Below, piece by piece: positions 35,302 to 47,640 of a DNA stretch of 64,000 nt. The translations under genes and the position numbers were made by a program. Each line of letters starts with the position of its first letter. The stretch's first letter is position 1. The notes beneath the pieces were generated by a model. The model did not search any database. It was not told the origin of the DNA and saw only the letters and a program-made list of their open reading frames with translations. The stretch comes from Helopsaltes ochotensis (taxonomy: Eukaryota; Chordata; Aves; Passeriformes; Locustellidae), in NCBI GenBank assembly GCA_013400155.1, contig VXBM01001544.1, positions 23,095 through 87,094 of the forward strand, written 5' to 3'.

Positions 35302-37830
35302 AGTACAAAGTTGGAATTGCACACATATCATGGAGCATGATTTTTTTCCCCTTTACAACCTGAAGTTATGCAGTTGTTCCTTCCCTACATTATGGACTCT
35401 GAAGGAATGGCATAGCCTATTGATAAGGAATGAAGAGCTCGTTATGCCAGTGATGAGGCCCCACAATTCAAAGAAAATTAAAATATCACTGCGATTTTTC
35501 ATAAAGTTAAGGCAATATTTTTCATGATGAGATGGACTCGTGCAAGTCTGAGCCACTTCAGCTTCTGATGGTGATTTCTATTTGTGGTTTATGGAGCCAG
35601 GTGGAGAGGAATGAGAGACTGTTTTGTGCTCAGAATGGAAAGCAGACTTGCTTCTGGTTCTTCTCTGGCACTGCTGTGACATTGTCTGGATGGTCTTCCC
35701 ATTGTTCATCCCTGTCCTATCAGATCACCTGTAAGAGAAATCTTTTAATTAGTTTGCAGTTATGTCTGAGACAGATGAGCTTGGCAGGAGAAAAAGCAGG
35801 CAGCAGTGCTGAGTTTTTAATTTGACTCTGAGAGTCTGTGTTATGTTTTCCCTGAAGTGAAACCTGGTTCTCAGGTCCCACTTGGAGCTGCTGGGAAAAC
35901 CCTGTCTCCTGCACATTCAGCCTCCAGTTAAACAAAAGCTTCAGTAGAACATAGAAGTTGTGAGTAGGATGGAAATTATCAAGTCAATGGGGAAAGTGTG
36001 GTGCAGGAACAGAAAACAGACTGCTGAGCTGGCTTAGACATATCATGTGTCAGTTAAACAGATAGCTCTGGTTTCTAACTCAGTCTGCTTCAGACAGGAT
36101 TTAATTTTGTCCAGACTAGATAAGTAGGGGTGGTGTTTAGTTGTAGGCAGTGGAGTGGCAACTCGTGGCTTCAGTTTATGTTTTTGATGAGGGGCAGTCT
36201 CTGGTCTTGTTCTGTCAGGGAGAACAGACATTGCAGGGCAGCTCTGGAACAGGGAAGGACATTCCCTTTGCTCCTGGCAGGGAGTGGAATAACAATGTTC
36301 CACCCCACTTTTAAATCCTATTTTCTATGATATGGCTGAACTGTAGACAGAGATTTGCCTCTCTCTCAATATGTTGTGATGTGAATAAAAGCCTTATGGA
36401 TTCTGAGCAACAACGGGAACTTTGGAAGGAAACAACACCCAGAAGCAGTGAAAATTCCAGTTTAATGTTGCAGTGTGTGCGCAGTTTTTTAAACCAATAT
36501 GTTATAGTCCATTCAGTGTTAACTTAAATGGAGAAAAGTGCTGCAGCAGATACAGCTATCCCTTATTTTGGTATTTCCACTTGAAATTTGCCTGGTAATA
36601 TCAATCTGCAATACAACAGTCATTAACCCTCATTAACCCTATAGAAGTATGATCAAGACAGGTGTTCCCAATAGGACAAATAGAAGAGAGGTCTTATGCA
36701 GTAGGCCATGAAGTAAGTTGGAAGTTATCTCCAAATAAATCTTAGAGATGAAACTAAATGAAAATGCACAATAAAGTAAGGAAAGCATGGTAGTGCTGAG
36801 ACAAGCAGTAATTTATTAATGTTTGTCTGCAGAAAAGTAAAGAAACTCTGCATATCTGTTTTGCTTAATTATCTGGTTGACCTCAGTGAAAAGAAAAGCT
36901 GAAGTTAAATGCATAACATTTCTCTTTACAGTGTTTTTTCTCAGTTCCTTTCTTATGAGTACCCATGTGGTTTCTCTGCTTCTAAGCAGAGTGATAGCTC
37001 CAGTCATTTTAATAACCTCTGAGAGAGTGCTTCAGGACATATTTGCAGAGCTGAGGTTGCCATGCCACAGCCTTGTCTCCTCACCATGCTCCAGATATTG
37101 AACCTTCCCGTAACTACAATTACAACATAAACCACAAAATGTAGATTTACAGATTGTTTTCAACAACACCCATTCAAATTTACTTATATTTACACTAGAA
37201 AAATTAGGGTAAGTGCTATTGTGACCAGAGACAGAGACCAAGATCAATAACCAACCAATTCTTGGCTAATAAAGCACTTCTCTAAGGTCTATGGTTGCTT
37301 TATTCTGACTTTGAGGTTGGCCTCTAATGTCTTATCCATTGACTTTTCCCGTAAATATGTCTAATAGAGACCAAGCTGAACCCTGAGACAAAAAGATACA
37401 CTCTGTTTGGTAAGAATTGCTAATTAACTTGGTATGTAAAATCTGTAGCTACTCTCTGCTTTTAGTTGGCCTTTAGTGGCAAATATGAATCTGCAACACA
37501 GGTATAAAAATCAAAAAATTAATTCTAAATGTATAGGCAGGGGTTCCCTAAAGTGGCAAGAAGTTCAAATCTGCTTTTTTCCTATCTTTTCAGTATAAGA
37601 ATCTTGTGCAGTAAGGAAAATGACTGCTGCAGAGAGCACATTTGAGGTGGTGTAACAGGATATCTTTGTCATGGACTCTGGTCATATATATTTTACATAC
37701 ATCGATTAAAAGATAAAAGGGTTTTGTTTTGCTTTGTTTTTGACAAGAGAAACGAGTTAGCATTGCCTTGCTTGTGCTAATCCATAGGAGCTATTAAATT
37801 AAAATTTAGGGTCTGGGTGCTCTACTGTGT
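35302..37830. other. Non-coding DNA
   Basis: No gene is supported; frames are at most about 100 codons on either strand. It has a two-copy 10-mer CATTAACCCT at 36621-36640 and a hairpin at 36974-36991 (7-bp arms, 4-base loop). Confidence 0.55.
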
Positions 37831-37997
37831 TTCTCCAAGCCCCATCCAACCTGGCCTTGGACACTTTCAGGGATCCAGGGGCAGCCACAGCTTCTCTGGG
37901 CAATCTGTGCCAGGGCCTCACCACCCTCACAGGGAAGAATTTCTTCTTGATATCTGATCTGAATCTACTCTTTTTTCAGTTTAAAGCCATTCCACCC
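37831..37997 (-). mobile_element. CR1 LINE fragment, 3' region
   Basis: Reverse complement of the familiar avian CR1 terminal region. Diagnostic blocks in plus-strand reading include AAGCCCCATCCAACCTGGCC, GGGGCAGCCACAGCTTCTCT, CAGGGCCTCACCACCCTCAC and GTTTAAAGCCATTCC. CR1 copies are normally 5'-truncated and keep their 3' tail; here the final segment with the short ATTCTATG-type tail repeats is not visible to the left, so the copy is truncated at both ends. It has no coding capacity. It is the strongest taxonomic marker in the window. Confidence 0.93.
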
Positions 37998-38590
37998 ATG
38001 TGGAGTGTGCTCATTGAAGCTGTTGGAGTAAAAAAAAAGACAACCCCCAGCTCTTGTTCTTGCTTCTGGTCTGGAAACAGTGGAAGAAAGACCAAAGGTT
38101 TATGACCAGAAGGGTGCAAATTTCTGTGGTAACAGCCTATTCTGATGGGATACTTCCTCTGAAGTAGGCTGCATGTTAATGATAGCGAGTTTTGCATCAG
38201 AAAACAGGCAAACACCCCTTTGAAAGGTGTGTGGTGACACCGGGGGAGTGGGTAAAGCTGGTGAGGTTCCATTAGCAACGTTGATGTCATGGTGGGTTAC
38301 AGCAGCAAATCCTGTTTGTCTTACTGAAAATGTGAAATAGTACAGATTATTGTTGTATTGTCCGTTCAAAATGTTCTAGCAATGCCTAAAATTTTAGCTT
38401 TCATGTGGACTGTTCAGCACAGCACGAGCCACACAGGACATTCAATGAGGAGAAGGACCCAAAAGAGGGCTTTTTGTTTATTCTTTCTTTCTTAAATAGA
38501 CTCAGGTCCATGCCAGGGATTGGATGAGAAGGTGGACACCTCTCATCTCCACTGGCCCAGCTGACGGTCAGTCAGTACCATTTTGTATCC
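37998..38590. other. Non-coding DNA right of the CR1 fragment
   Basis: A run at about 38030-38038. Three frames of 89-104 codons overlap on both strands and one runs through the CR1 fragment, so none is credible. Confidence 0.55.
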
Positions 38591-39130
38591 AAAGGCATGT
38601 GATATTTACTAATGCATTCCCCAAACAAACCCTATCTTACAGATAACACCAGCATGAGGAAGGCAAAGCACCACCTAAACATTGAGGATTCTGACTCCAT
38701 TCTAACAGCTAAGAAACACATCAGAAAGGCTGCAAAAATCAGGGCAACACTTATATTTTCCAGATTCTGTACTGCATTGCTACGTAACTCTGAACTTCAT
38801 ATGATGAAGTTTGATGGAGTTTGGAAGCTGTTAGAGAGAGTCAAACTGAAGTCAGAGAAGATTACACAGCTCAGACTTGTGGGTCTGACCCAGATGTCTT
38901 GGTTGTTGTCAGTTTGTCCGAGTGGATTCCACAGAGGAGGAACAGCTGCTGGATATTGTCTTCCAGGTGACAATATTCTATTCAAACACATCCATATTAA
39001 CCACTGGGAAGTGGTAGTTCATTCCTGCCATTTCCACCTGGGGTGTCACACGCTTTCCAAGCGATGTGACTCTGTCAGAATTAGCCGTGCTTGCGTGCGA
39101 AGATCTCTGTATTGTTACAGTGAACAAAGC
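38591..39130. other. Stretch with an unrecognised 174-codon ORF
   Basis: The plus frame 38612-39136 is open for 174 codons in DNA that is not GC-rich, which makes it one of the less expected frames in the window. The translation has no signal peptide, membrane span or domain that I recognise. An opposed minus frame overlaps at 38797-38991. I lean to chance and do not call a gene. Confidence 0.4.
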
Positions 39131-39560
39131 AATTAATATGTCTTTAATTTACACCTAACAAAACAAAAAGCATGCATTTATTCCGTATGACACGTAGACA
39201 AATTTTTCTTTAAAAACAAAGTTTCACGCTGTGACTACAATTAGTGTAATTGTCAGCTCTTCTCTAAAAACAAATATGTATTAAGAGAAAAGCCAGTATT
39301 GTGCCCTCCTCTGGTGTGAAAATGAGACAATCAAAATCTATTGTAATTACCTCAGTGATATTATAATTAGCAACGATTAAGTTATTCCATGCTGTTTTAT
39401 TCCTCTTGGCTACAATTAAAAAAGTATATATCTTTCTGTTGCACATTACCACTGATCATTTTACCTCCATACATGTCGTGTAAGTGGATAAATTAGAAGT
39501 AATTTTAAAGCACAACTCCGTTAAAACATATATCTTTCTATTTAACTGCTTTAACCCTTT
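39131..39560. promoter_or_regulatory. Candidate AT-rich regulatory block
   Basis: Repeat-free block dense in TAAT/ATTA homeodomain cores. TAATTGTCAG at about 39248-39257 joins a homeodomain core to a MEIS/TGIF-like TGTCA. Further cores occur near 39343-39348, 39363-39369 and 39413-39418. Function is inferred. Confidence 0.32.
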
Positions 39561-42440
39561 GCAAGATCCCCACATCTTTTAACATCTGTGAAAAATAGCC
39601 TTGTTTGTTTGTTTTTAATACTCTGTGGGCCATTAAACCAAAGCCGTAAAAATGTGGAGAGTACCCTACTTACTGGTAATAAATGATCTGGGTTTTCAAA
39701 AGTCACTATCCTGAGTGACAAACGAGTGATGGCAGAGATGTTTTGTGCTCAGAGGCTCAGCATCACACCAAAATCCCTTTAGGACCTACATTTTTCCATC
39801 TGTATCCCCAGTGGTTTTCTGGTTGGGAGACATCCTTTGGGCAGCCCAAGGTCACATTTTTCAAACATAGTGATTTGCATTACTTTCAGGAAGGAGAAGA
39901 AAATACTGGAAAGAGTGTATTTCTACCTGATAGACCAGGTATTAATACTCCTTAAACATTTGCTGCCACTGAAACCTCAGGTTTAGCTTCATCTTCCTCC
40001 TGAGAGCAGGTGGATCCATGGGCTGTCCTTATGCAAGGACTGAAGTATTCCCAACCCTTTTATTTTTTCATCCCTAAAAGAATCTGTCTCACCTTGTGAA
40101 AAAGAACGTGGATTAAGAAGGGGAAAGGCTGACTTTGGCCCATCTGGTATTTCAAACCTTCAGGTGTAACAGAGGAGACCTGTATTTTACCATAAAAGAT
40201 TACAAGATAATCCACAAGCATCTGTGTTCAAATCATCACAGCAAAGGCACTCACAACACAAAGATGAAATACAACTAATTTCAGAACTGCTGCAAAATAT
40301 CCAAATTCTGCGTCCAAGAAGTTGAGAGCAGATGCTTAAATCAGACAGGTAGGAAAAGGCATCAGCCAGTTTTACAACAGATATTAAAAACCCTCAAATA
40401 AATCACCCAAAGTTCAGCCACAGTGTTTCCCTAAATGAATGATTGCATTGCTGACCAAAAAGAAGCAGCAAAGCAGTTGAAGAATTGCATTATCCATGGA
40501 TCTAATGTATCAGCTCTAGGAGGAAATTCTCTGTTCTTTTGCAGCTCCCTGTCCTGTTTGCATCCCCAGTATCTTACAGTAGTTAGTTTTCAATCCTGAT
40601 GCTGTCAGACTTGAAATCTCCTTCTCTCCCTGATCATGCAGTCTAGCAATGCTTATTTTGGCACCACTCCAGGACTAAACATGGCAAGTCCTGGACCTTG
40701 GACCAGTGTAATTTCCATTCCCTGCTAAGTGCCTACATTTTTAACCACACAGAGGCAGAGCTCTGAGCCTCAGGCTTCCTTTGTGTGCATGTCAGTGATG
40801 TTAATAATGTCTCTATTGGTATCTTGTCTCTGAAGTGAACTCCTAAGGCTTTCATTTTGTGAGTGGAAATCCTTTCTAAAAACGATTCCATCTCTGACTC
40901 TTTGTGGGGTGCTGCAATCCAGTCTCATTAGAGGCAGAGAAAGCTCTTAGGCCAGCAATAGAAAGACAACAGGAAACTTTATTTCATCTGACTTTACCCT
41001 CAAAATTAATCTATGATTGGGTTTTTTATTTTAGTCATTAAGTGTCTGAGTTTCAGATCTTATACTAAAAGGTCCCTGTCCTGAGGTTCAAACTCCTTCT
41101 TTTATGGGAGTTAATGATGTTCTTCACCTTGCAGGTTGGTAGTGCTACAAGTGATAGTCTGAATATGATGGGGAGCTGCTTCTAAATTCCAGAGTACCAC
41201 TGATTCCTCCTTTTCACATTGGTGAAGGGAAGTGTGCCCTCAAGGGGAGCTTCTGGCTGAGCCTGGGGGAAGCATTGACTCTCTGCATTGAACCAGCTAC
41301 ACCACCTGTGTGAGCAGAGGATGCAGTTTAGCTCCTGCTGCAGCTGACTGAGTCTTCTTTTAGCTTGCAGCTCATTCTTTCATTTCTGCATTTGCTGTTC
41401 ACAATAGTTGGGGATATTTTTAGAAACCTGTGTGCACCATACATAGAAGAAGACATAAGCAGGTAAAATAGAATAGGGAGCAGTGGAGCATGTGTGTAAT
41501 ACTAATGATATTTATTTTTGTCAGATGTTGGCTGGAAGTCTCTTCCTGTAAGTGACCAGCCTAGGATGTGGCACGGGGGATTTGGAAAGCACCTGGCTGC
41601 TGTAGGGAGCCTCTCAATACCCTCATTTATGTTGCATTTCCCTCCCAAATACGCTTATGCTTCACTAGGTTTGAATGCCTTTTCTTCAAGGCATTCCTGC
41701 CCCCCAGGTGCTCCTTAGACACTCCTGTATTGGTATGATTTTGAGTTGTAAATGCGACTTATTTGTTTACACACCGAGAACTCATTCAAGACCGAGCATT
41801 GGCAGGAAAAAAAAAACCATAGCTCTGGAGTGTGAATGTTCCTGATTTTGAGAGGTTTTGCAGGCGCTTCTCTGCGTGCAGCCAGATGTGCCTGTGCTGG
41901 GCAGAGTTATTTATACGCACCACGGAGTAGCGATGCTTCATTACTGGCCTCATGAAGATTGCCTCGTAAAAGAGCTTGGCAACGGGGTTATCAAAGTTAA
42001 TGCCACATGAAAAATGGGGATTCTTACGAGTCTGCTGCCAGTGGAACCAGTGGAAGGTGTCCTCGTGGTGCTGTGGGTATGGCAGCGGTTTTCACTCCTG
42101 GCTTTTGGGTCTGCCTGACCTCGGGAGTGCCACCACCCCTGTTTGCAGCCAGGGGTTGGTTCACCAGCGCCAACACTTCTCTCTGCCACTGCCTAAGCAG
42201 GTCTAACAGGTGTCAGTGGTGACTGATTTCAGGCTGGGAATGCCTCTGCTGCACTGATGCAGAGGCACTTATTCAGTGATATCATACTGACGTTGACGTA
42301 CAGAGCTGGCCAGATTTTCGGAGCTCGTGGAAAGTCTTCATCCTTATATCCTCTGAGGATTCTCTTTTCCCTTTAATGTGGAGGACTGAGTCTATGCCAT
42401 CTTGCTGACAGTAATACAGAATTAGCAAGCTAATCCTGTT
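39561..42440. other. Non-coding DNA
   Basis: No gene is supported. 39956-41517 lacks even a 60-codon frame. Around 41520-42220 frames on both strands overlap and GC is mildly raised. A10 at about 41808-41817. Confidence 0.55.
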
Positions 42441-42960
42441 CCTCACTGCTGATCAAAGGTAGGGCCTTGTAAAACGAGAAAAGAAAAACGCACAGACCAG
42501 AGTGACAAAAATAAACTGGGAATAACTCAGCCATTGTTCCTGTTGCTGGTGAAGTGCTCAGTGCCACGCTGACAATGAGGAGCAAAGCCAGAATGAGCAC
42601 TTCCCTGTTAGCATGAATGTAGCCCATGTCGTTAGAGTACGGAAATGATTTTAAGTAGATGGAGCTGTGCTGCCTTTTGTACACAAGAAAGGCTAATCCC
42701 ATTAAAAGTAATGGTCTGAGATTGCTCACTCCAAGTACTGTTAATGAGTTAAGTTTGCTCGGTGTGTAATGAGTGCTCCGTGTTCTTTATGTCCTCCTTG
42801 CTGATGAAGTGCATAGCAGGAGCTGTCAGAAGCTTAATTATGAAAATTTCCGTGAGTGAAAATATCATTTTAAGAAGCAGAGGTAAATAAATGGCATTTG
42901 TGGGCATCATTGGGTGGAGCACAAAGGACACTCTGCTCTCCTCATTTTTCTGGTAGTTTT
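42441..42960. promoter_or_regulatory. Candidate regulatory block
   Basis: Repeat-free. AGCTGTCA at 42821-42828 (MEIS/TGIF-like) is followed by CTTAATTATG at 42833-42842 (homeodomain core). Minus-strand frames of 99 and 60 codons cross it without recognisable domains. Confidence 0.3.
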
Positions 42961-43480
42961 TGGAGAGCTCAAATTTAGGCCTGAGTTACTTAATTTTTAT
43001 AATGTCAGACCTAAAAAGCTGTGTGAAAAATTGCCTTTCCATGTAGGTGCAACTGCACAACCTCAGAGCAGGTCTCTTCTACAGCACAACCTAATTTCCC
43101 CTTAGCCTGTAAAGGATTTTGAAACCTGTGACATTATTAATATCTGCTTTCTCATTTCTTCTCTACCTGTTTGTGAACTTTCATGAGCCCAGCTGCAAAA
43201 GTCCCAAATCGTGCTCCTATCTCTATTTAAATCCCGTAAATTTTGGCTTGGTTGTAAACATCACTTGTATATCCATTTGGTAATCATGGCCACAGGGATC
43301 AAAGTGGGCAAATTCTTCACATGAGGCTCTTGGCCAGCCCAGAGAAGGTGCAGGACACGCTTGCCACAGCATTTCATATGTGTGGGCAACCAGTGAGTGT
43401 TTGGGAGGTCCAGACTGAGTCCTTATGCAATATGTTTTTTTCACAACATGAAAATAATTATATTGATTAAGGCACCTTGG
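42961..43480. other. Non-coding DNA
   Basis: Nothing recognisable beyond short chance frames. Confidence 0.55.
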
Positions 43481-44060
43481 AAGGGACAGAAAAGGATCTT
43501 ATGCATATGCAGAGGGGGTAACAGTTTAGAGTTTTCTATCTCTTTGCTATTGAACAGGAGCGTTTGATCAGCGATACAAACGCTGCTTGGCAAGGAATGT
43601 TGACTGTATCAGACAACATATGGTTCTAGAGTGCACATTTGCAAATTAAGTGGTATCTGGTCACAAAATGTGTTCACTTTTTATTTTAAAACACAACTCG
43701 CCTCCCCCCATTTTCAGTCACAGCCCATTTAATTCGGTGAGTAGATTATTCAATAAAAAACACTCTTGGATATAAGACAGATCGGATTCAATATAAGAAA
43801 AAAAAAAATCTTAACAGTGACATTAATAACCTCAGTTCCGAGCTCAGAACTTGTTAGCCAGATCAGCCTCCAGCACAGTATTAATGTATCCATAAAAAGG
43901 AGGAAAGAAATTGTAGGTGCTTTTATTTTATATCCATATCTAAGCTCCTTTGCTGGTGACAGCCACTTTAAAGCCGTCAGCACTTGGGAACTGGGTTGTT
44001 TTTGTTTTTTAATAACGAGGTTTTCAAGCTATGATGGCTGTTCTGTTAATTGGGATGCCA
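43481..44060. promoter_or_regulatory. Candidate element with a CpG-containing perfect inverted repeat
   Basis: AGCGTTTG (43559-43566) and CAAACGCT (43577-43584) are perfect reverse complements around a 10-base spacer that also contains a CpG. TCTAATGTCAT-type developmental words are not obvious, but the block is repeat-free apart from an A run at about 43799-43808. Two opposed frames (43766-44128 plus, 43750-43983 minus) overlap and are not called. Confidence 0.3.
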
Positions 44061-44328
44061 TTTGTGAGACCTTGAGACCTGGCTCTGATCATGAAAAAAA
44101 GATCAGATCTCATGGACAGAGATTCTAGGTTGAAACCTGCATATTTAGGGAAAAGCCTGAGTCCGAATTTTGCCAACGTTGTCTAATTTGCTTTAAAAGA
44201 ACAAAACTCCAAAACCTACTTGCAAAATTATCCTAAGCCTCAGGCACATGAAACAAGTCCTGAATCTCATTACTAAATTGTCTTCTGCTTTTCACTTAGG
44301 CCTGTGCCTGAAAAGACTTTCATGTAAC

Positions 44329-44398
44329 TAAACTCCAGTGGAACTTTATAGGAGTTTAAACTCTCAAAGAGAAAGTAGGATCTGGCCTGTTGTATAAA
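44329..44398. repeat. Possible second copy of the ancient palindromic repeat
   Basis: TAAACTCC (44329-44336) and GGAGTTTA (44351-44358) are perfect reverse complements, with AGT-GGA-ACT between them. The text AGGATCTGGCC to the right resembles the end of the same old repeat class suspected at 31081-31143. The inverted repeat is seen; the shared family is inference. Confidence 0.3.
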
Positions 44399-45572
44399 TC
44401 CATGATAGCCTGGCTGTAAAGCACCATTTAAAATAGTACTACTGCATGTATAAATAAAATCAGGCCTGTTAGATACAGTTTACTTTCACTGGGTTGAGAC
44501 TGTTCTGCTGTGTGACATTTATGAGATGACAAAATTAGCCTGTGCCACCTGGTATTGCTCTGTTGGAACTCTTCCTCCTTTGTATTGCAATTAATTTCCT
44601 ACCAAGGCTGCAGCAGAGCAGTATCAGTGCTTTGATTTTTCAGCAATCTTGTGAGACAAAGTTCTGGGCTCTCTTAAAGTTCCTATTAGTTCAGCTACTG
44701 TGCAAAATAAAAACAGGGCAGCAGTTCCTTATAATGTATGGAGTGGCAGACCTCAAACTAGCCCACTACTAGCCCAAGCTTTGCTTGCAGTGATAGTCAA
44801 GTAACTGAGGTTTTCATAGGGTTAAAGGCGTTTCTGTCATGACCCCTGCTCTCAGGAATGCAGACCTTGGTGGCTCCTACTGCTTATTTCTTGTAAATTC
44901 TCATTAATTTCTTCTAAATTCAAAAGGCTGATAGCCATGAAGTAAGGAGGCGTGGATGCTGAAAGGTCTCGGGGCGATAGATGTTGAACAAGTTGTTAAA
45001 CAAGAGAATTGGATGTCTTTTTTCATCGTTCTGTATGTAGTATTGATTGATTGGAGTTTGAATAGGTATTGGTTTTAGATAAGCAAGACAAAGTGAAAGA
45101 TCAACAGCAGCCAGAGAGGATGAACACTGAAAAGGAGTGTGAAGATGGTATCTTGTGAGGATCTGGCTAGGTTCTGCTCTCTTTTGTGCTGCCTTTAAAT
45201 CTAAAGTCACTTCGTAGGACCGCAGACCCATTGGACTAACTTCAAGGAGAAGATGAATTAAAGAGAGAAACTCAGTTTAGGGTGGTGGAAAGGCCAAAAT
45301 TCAACAGTTTGACCTATCAAAGATAATACGTCAGTGGGTAGATTTTGATTGAAAACCCCAATTTCCTGGTTGGTGCTAATAATGATATGGAAAATAGGTG
45401 GGAGATGGGCAATTCTCACTTGAGAGTGGCAGTGAGGGAAGTCTTTGGGTGAGAGAGGGGATTGGTGAGAGCCCCAAAATAGGGAATGCAGATCTAGGCC
45501 TTGCTTGATCACAGATACACCACGAAAATTTGTGCCAGTTAAACCAGACATCTCCAGCTCTGTTTTGTGTTG

Positions 45573-45603
45573 TTTTTTTTTTTTTTTTCCTTTTCTTTTT
45601 CCT
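45573..45603. repeat. Polypyrimidine tract
   Basis: 31 uninterrupted C/T bases beginning with a long T run, just left of the candidate block at 45641-46400. Confidence 0.85.
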
Positions 45604-45640
45604 GTCCTGTTCTTTATTAGCAGTTTCTAATAGTGCCTAG

Positions 45641-46400
45641 CTGAAGGGACTCTCGACTTGAAGTGGAGCAATATACATTTGTTCTGTAATTAAGAAATCA
45701 AATTAGCAGGAGTGCGGATGTCATCCATCCACTTCATGCCTTTAGGACATGAAAGTAATAAATTGACAGTCTCTCTGAGCCGAGTGAGATGCAGAGATGG
45801 GTGCAGAAGACCTTGCAAGGATAATTGCACAAGCAGCCCGCGAAGGAAGTGAGTTTGTGAGTGCAATGCTGCACTGTAGGACTGACAGCAAGGACTGCCA
45901 TGCTCTGAGAATAATCAGTTTGTGATGAGGATCCTGCCTGTTCACAGTAGAATTGGAGAATAGTTTGGCTTTGGAGGTCCTTTTCTCTTGGGAAGCTGGG
46001 AATTTCTGTTGAAATCATTGCAAGATTAGTACTGGTGGTGGTTGTGGCTACCAGCACAGAACAAATCCTGAGTCTGACCTTTCCTAGACTTTCAAAATTA
46101 AAAAACACCCCGTGGAAGGCACTGGAGGTACCAGTGCACTGTGGTTGCTGCTTGTGTAAGCAATGCCAGCCCATCTTCCTCAGCCTCACCAGCCTTGTGT
46201 TTTTCTTTTTACTGAGATTAGAAAGTGGAGCATTAAACTTTGTCTGTGCAATCCTTTGCTGTATGTCACAACCTCTAATGTTAGAAAAGCCACCCCTTTT
46301 ACTTAAGCCCTTAATTCAATTTTTATTGTGCAAATTACGCTTACCCAAGCAGTACTGTTTAATTGATTAATAAATTACCATTGACTGTCAATGTTCTTGG
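45641..46400. promoter_or_regulatory. Candidate regulatory block, homeodomain and C/EBP-like words
   Basis: Repeat-free. GTAATTAAG-type core near 45687-45695. ATTGTGCAAAT at about 46324-46334 resembles C/EBP and overlaps an octamer-like GCAAAT. AATTGATTAATAAATTA at about 46361-46377 is a run of homeodomain cores. A 151-codon minus frame (45734-46189) and a 111-codon plus frame (46035-46370) overlap without recognisable domains. Confidence 0.32.
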
Positions 46401-47180
46401 ATTTCCTCTCTGTGCTATTGGAAGCACTGCTGACAGTAATTAAATAATCATTTCATCACCAGTGATGATTGAGTTTATCTAATTCAGTAGCTCTCTTATG
46501 TACCTAGTGTTAAGTTTGGACTCTTATAGGATTATATTGATTGATGGAGGAAGACCAGAAAGATAGCTATCATGGGTTGTTCCTTGCATTCAGAAGAGGA
46601 GGTAAGAATTGTCCTGGTGGGTTATTTGACTCTTTTTTTCAAAACCTTGATACCTGTAGTGCTGTAACATGGCTCATTTAAAGTTCAGATTGTAGAACTC
46701 ACTAATTTGTGTTTTTACTAATGTAGGAAAAAAATTCTAATAAAATGATTGCCATTCAGAAAAAAAAAGAGGAAAAATCCAGCTTAATCACATTAGCCTG
46801 AGTAAACCTTTAAAAATAATAGCTTCTGTATCCACAGACAATATGCTTAAAAATGTACCCTCTGTCTCATCATGTAAATCACTCAATTAACACTTTCTAT
46901 TTCATGCACTTCATGTACCTTGTAGCTCTCCCAGGGAACACCAGTGACACCAGATAAAGGGTCCCCACAGTCAGAACAGATATTTGGGTTTGACAAAAAC
47001 ATATCTGAGATAATTGTATTGAGGGAGAATGATGAAATGTGACAAGCAACGTAAAGAGCTCATGGAATTTTCCTCAGAAGAGTTGTCAGGGCACAACTCA
47101 AGCCCAATTGATCAGGGATGGCCTTAGAAAAATGAAATTAATTCTACCGTCATAACAGAAACAGAGTAAATGAAAGGACA
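46401..47180. other. Non-coding DNA
   Basis: Nothing recognisable. A run at about 46760-46768. TGATTGAT at 46538-46545. Confidence 0.55.
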
Positions 47181-47640
47181 GAAGCTCAGCTACTTGGTGA
47201 TTAGTACTGCAAATTCTCCTGGAGGCAGAAGTGGCATTTCCAGCCAAAAGTCAACCTTTGGCAATTTGAAGATGAGTGCATAGTATCAGGATCTATAATC
47301 TGGGTGTAAGGAAATGCTATGGAGAATTGTGGGTCATCCCCAGTTTCAATGTTGCATTTTTTTTTTGATAAGTTTGGGACTAAACTTTCACTGTCAGTTG
47401 TACCATAAGTAAGTGTGATTGTTGGGAGAATGGGAAAATCTGAAATTAAACATGCAAAAGAAGTGAGTGGCTGACAAAAGATGACCTCAGGGACACGTGT
47501 TTTTAGGGGAACACAGCAGGCTTTGTGTCTGATCACAGAAGGAATGTCTTTGGAGGATCCTTTATTACAATCAAGGGAAATTTCTCTACCACATGCATTA
47601 CACGTGACATTTAAAATGAAGGCCCAAGTCATGTACAGAA
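47181..47640. other. Stretch with an unrecognised 143-codon minus-strand ORF
   Basis: The frame 47201-47632 on the minus strand is open for 143 codons in non-GC-rich DNA. It has cysteine pairs (CNAC near the start, CHFC near the end) but no spaced histidines that would make classical C2H2 fingers. An overlapping plus frame exists at 47481-47711. I do not recognise it and do not call a gene; it would need transcript or conservation evidence. Confidence 0.35.

Larger units (their letters stand above)
44061..45640. other. Non-coding DNA
   Basis: No gene is supported. It contains the small inverted repeat and pyrimidine tract listed separately. Minus frames 44920-45231 (103 codons) and 45258-45551 (97 codons) have no recognisable domain. 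Confidence 0.5.

Noticed and set aside
36621..36640. Two copies of CATTAACCCT, similar to telomeric TTAACCCT text
   Set aside because: Only two copies of a 10-mer, not the TTAGGG/CCCTAA vertebrate telomere repeat.
46538..46545. Additional TGATTGAT sites here and at 45044-45051 as evidence of HOX enrichment
   Set aside because: A handful of 8-mers in 64 kb of AT-rich DNA is near chance expectation; only clustered cases were kept.
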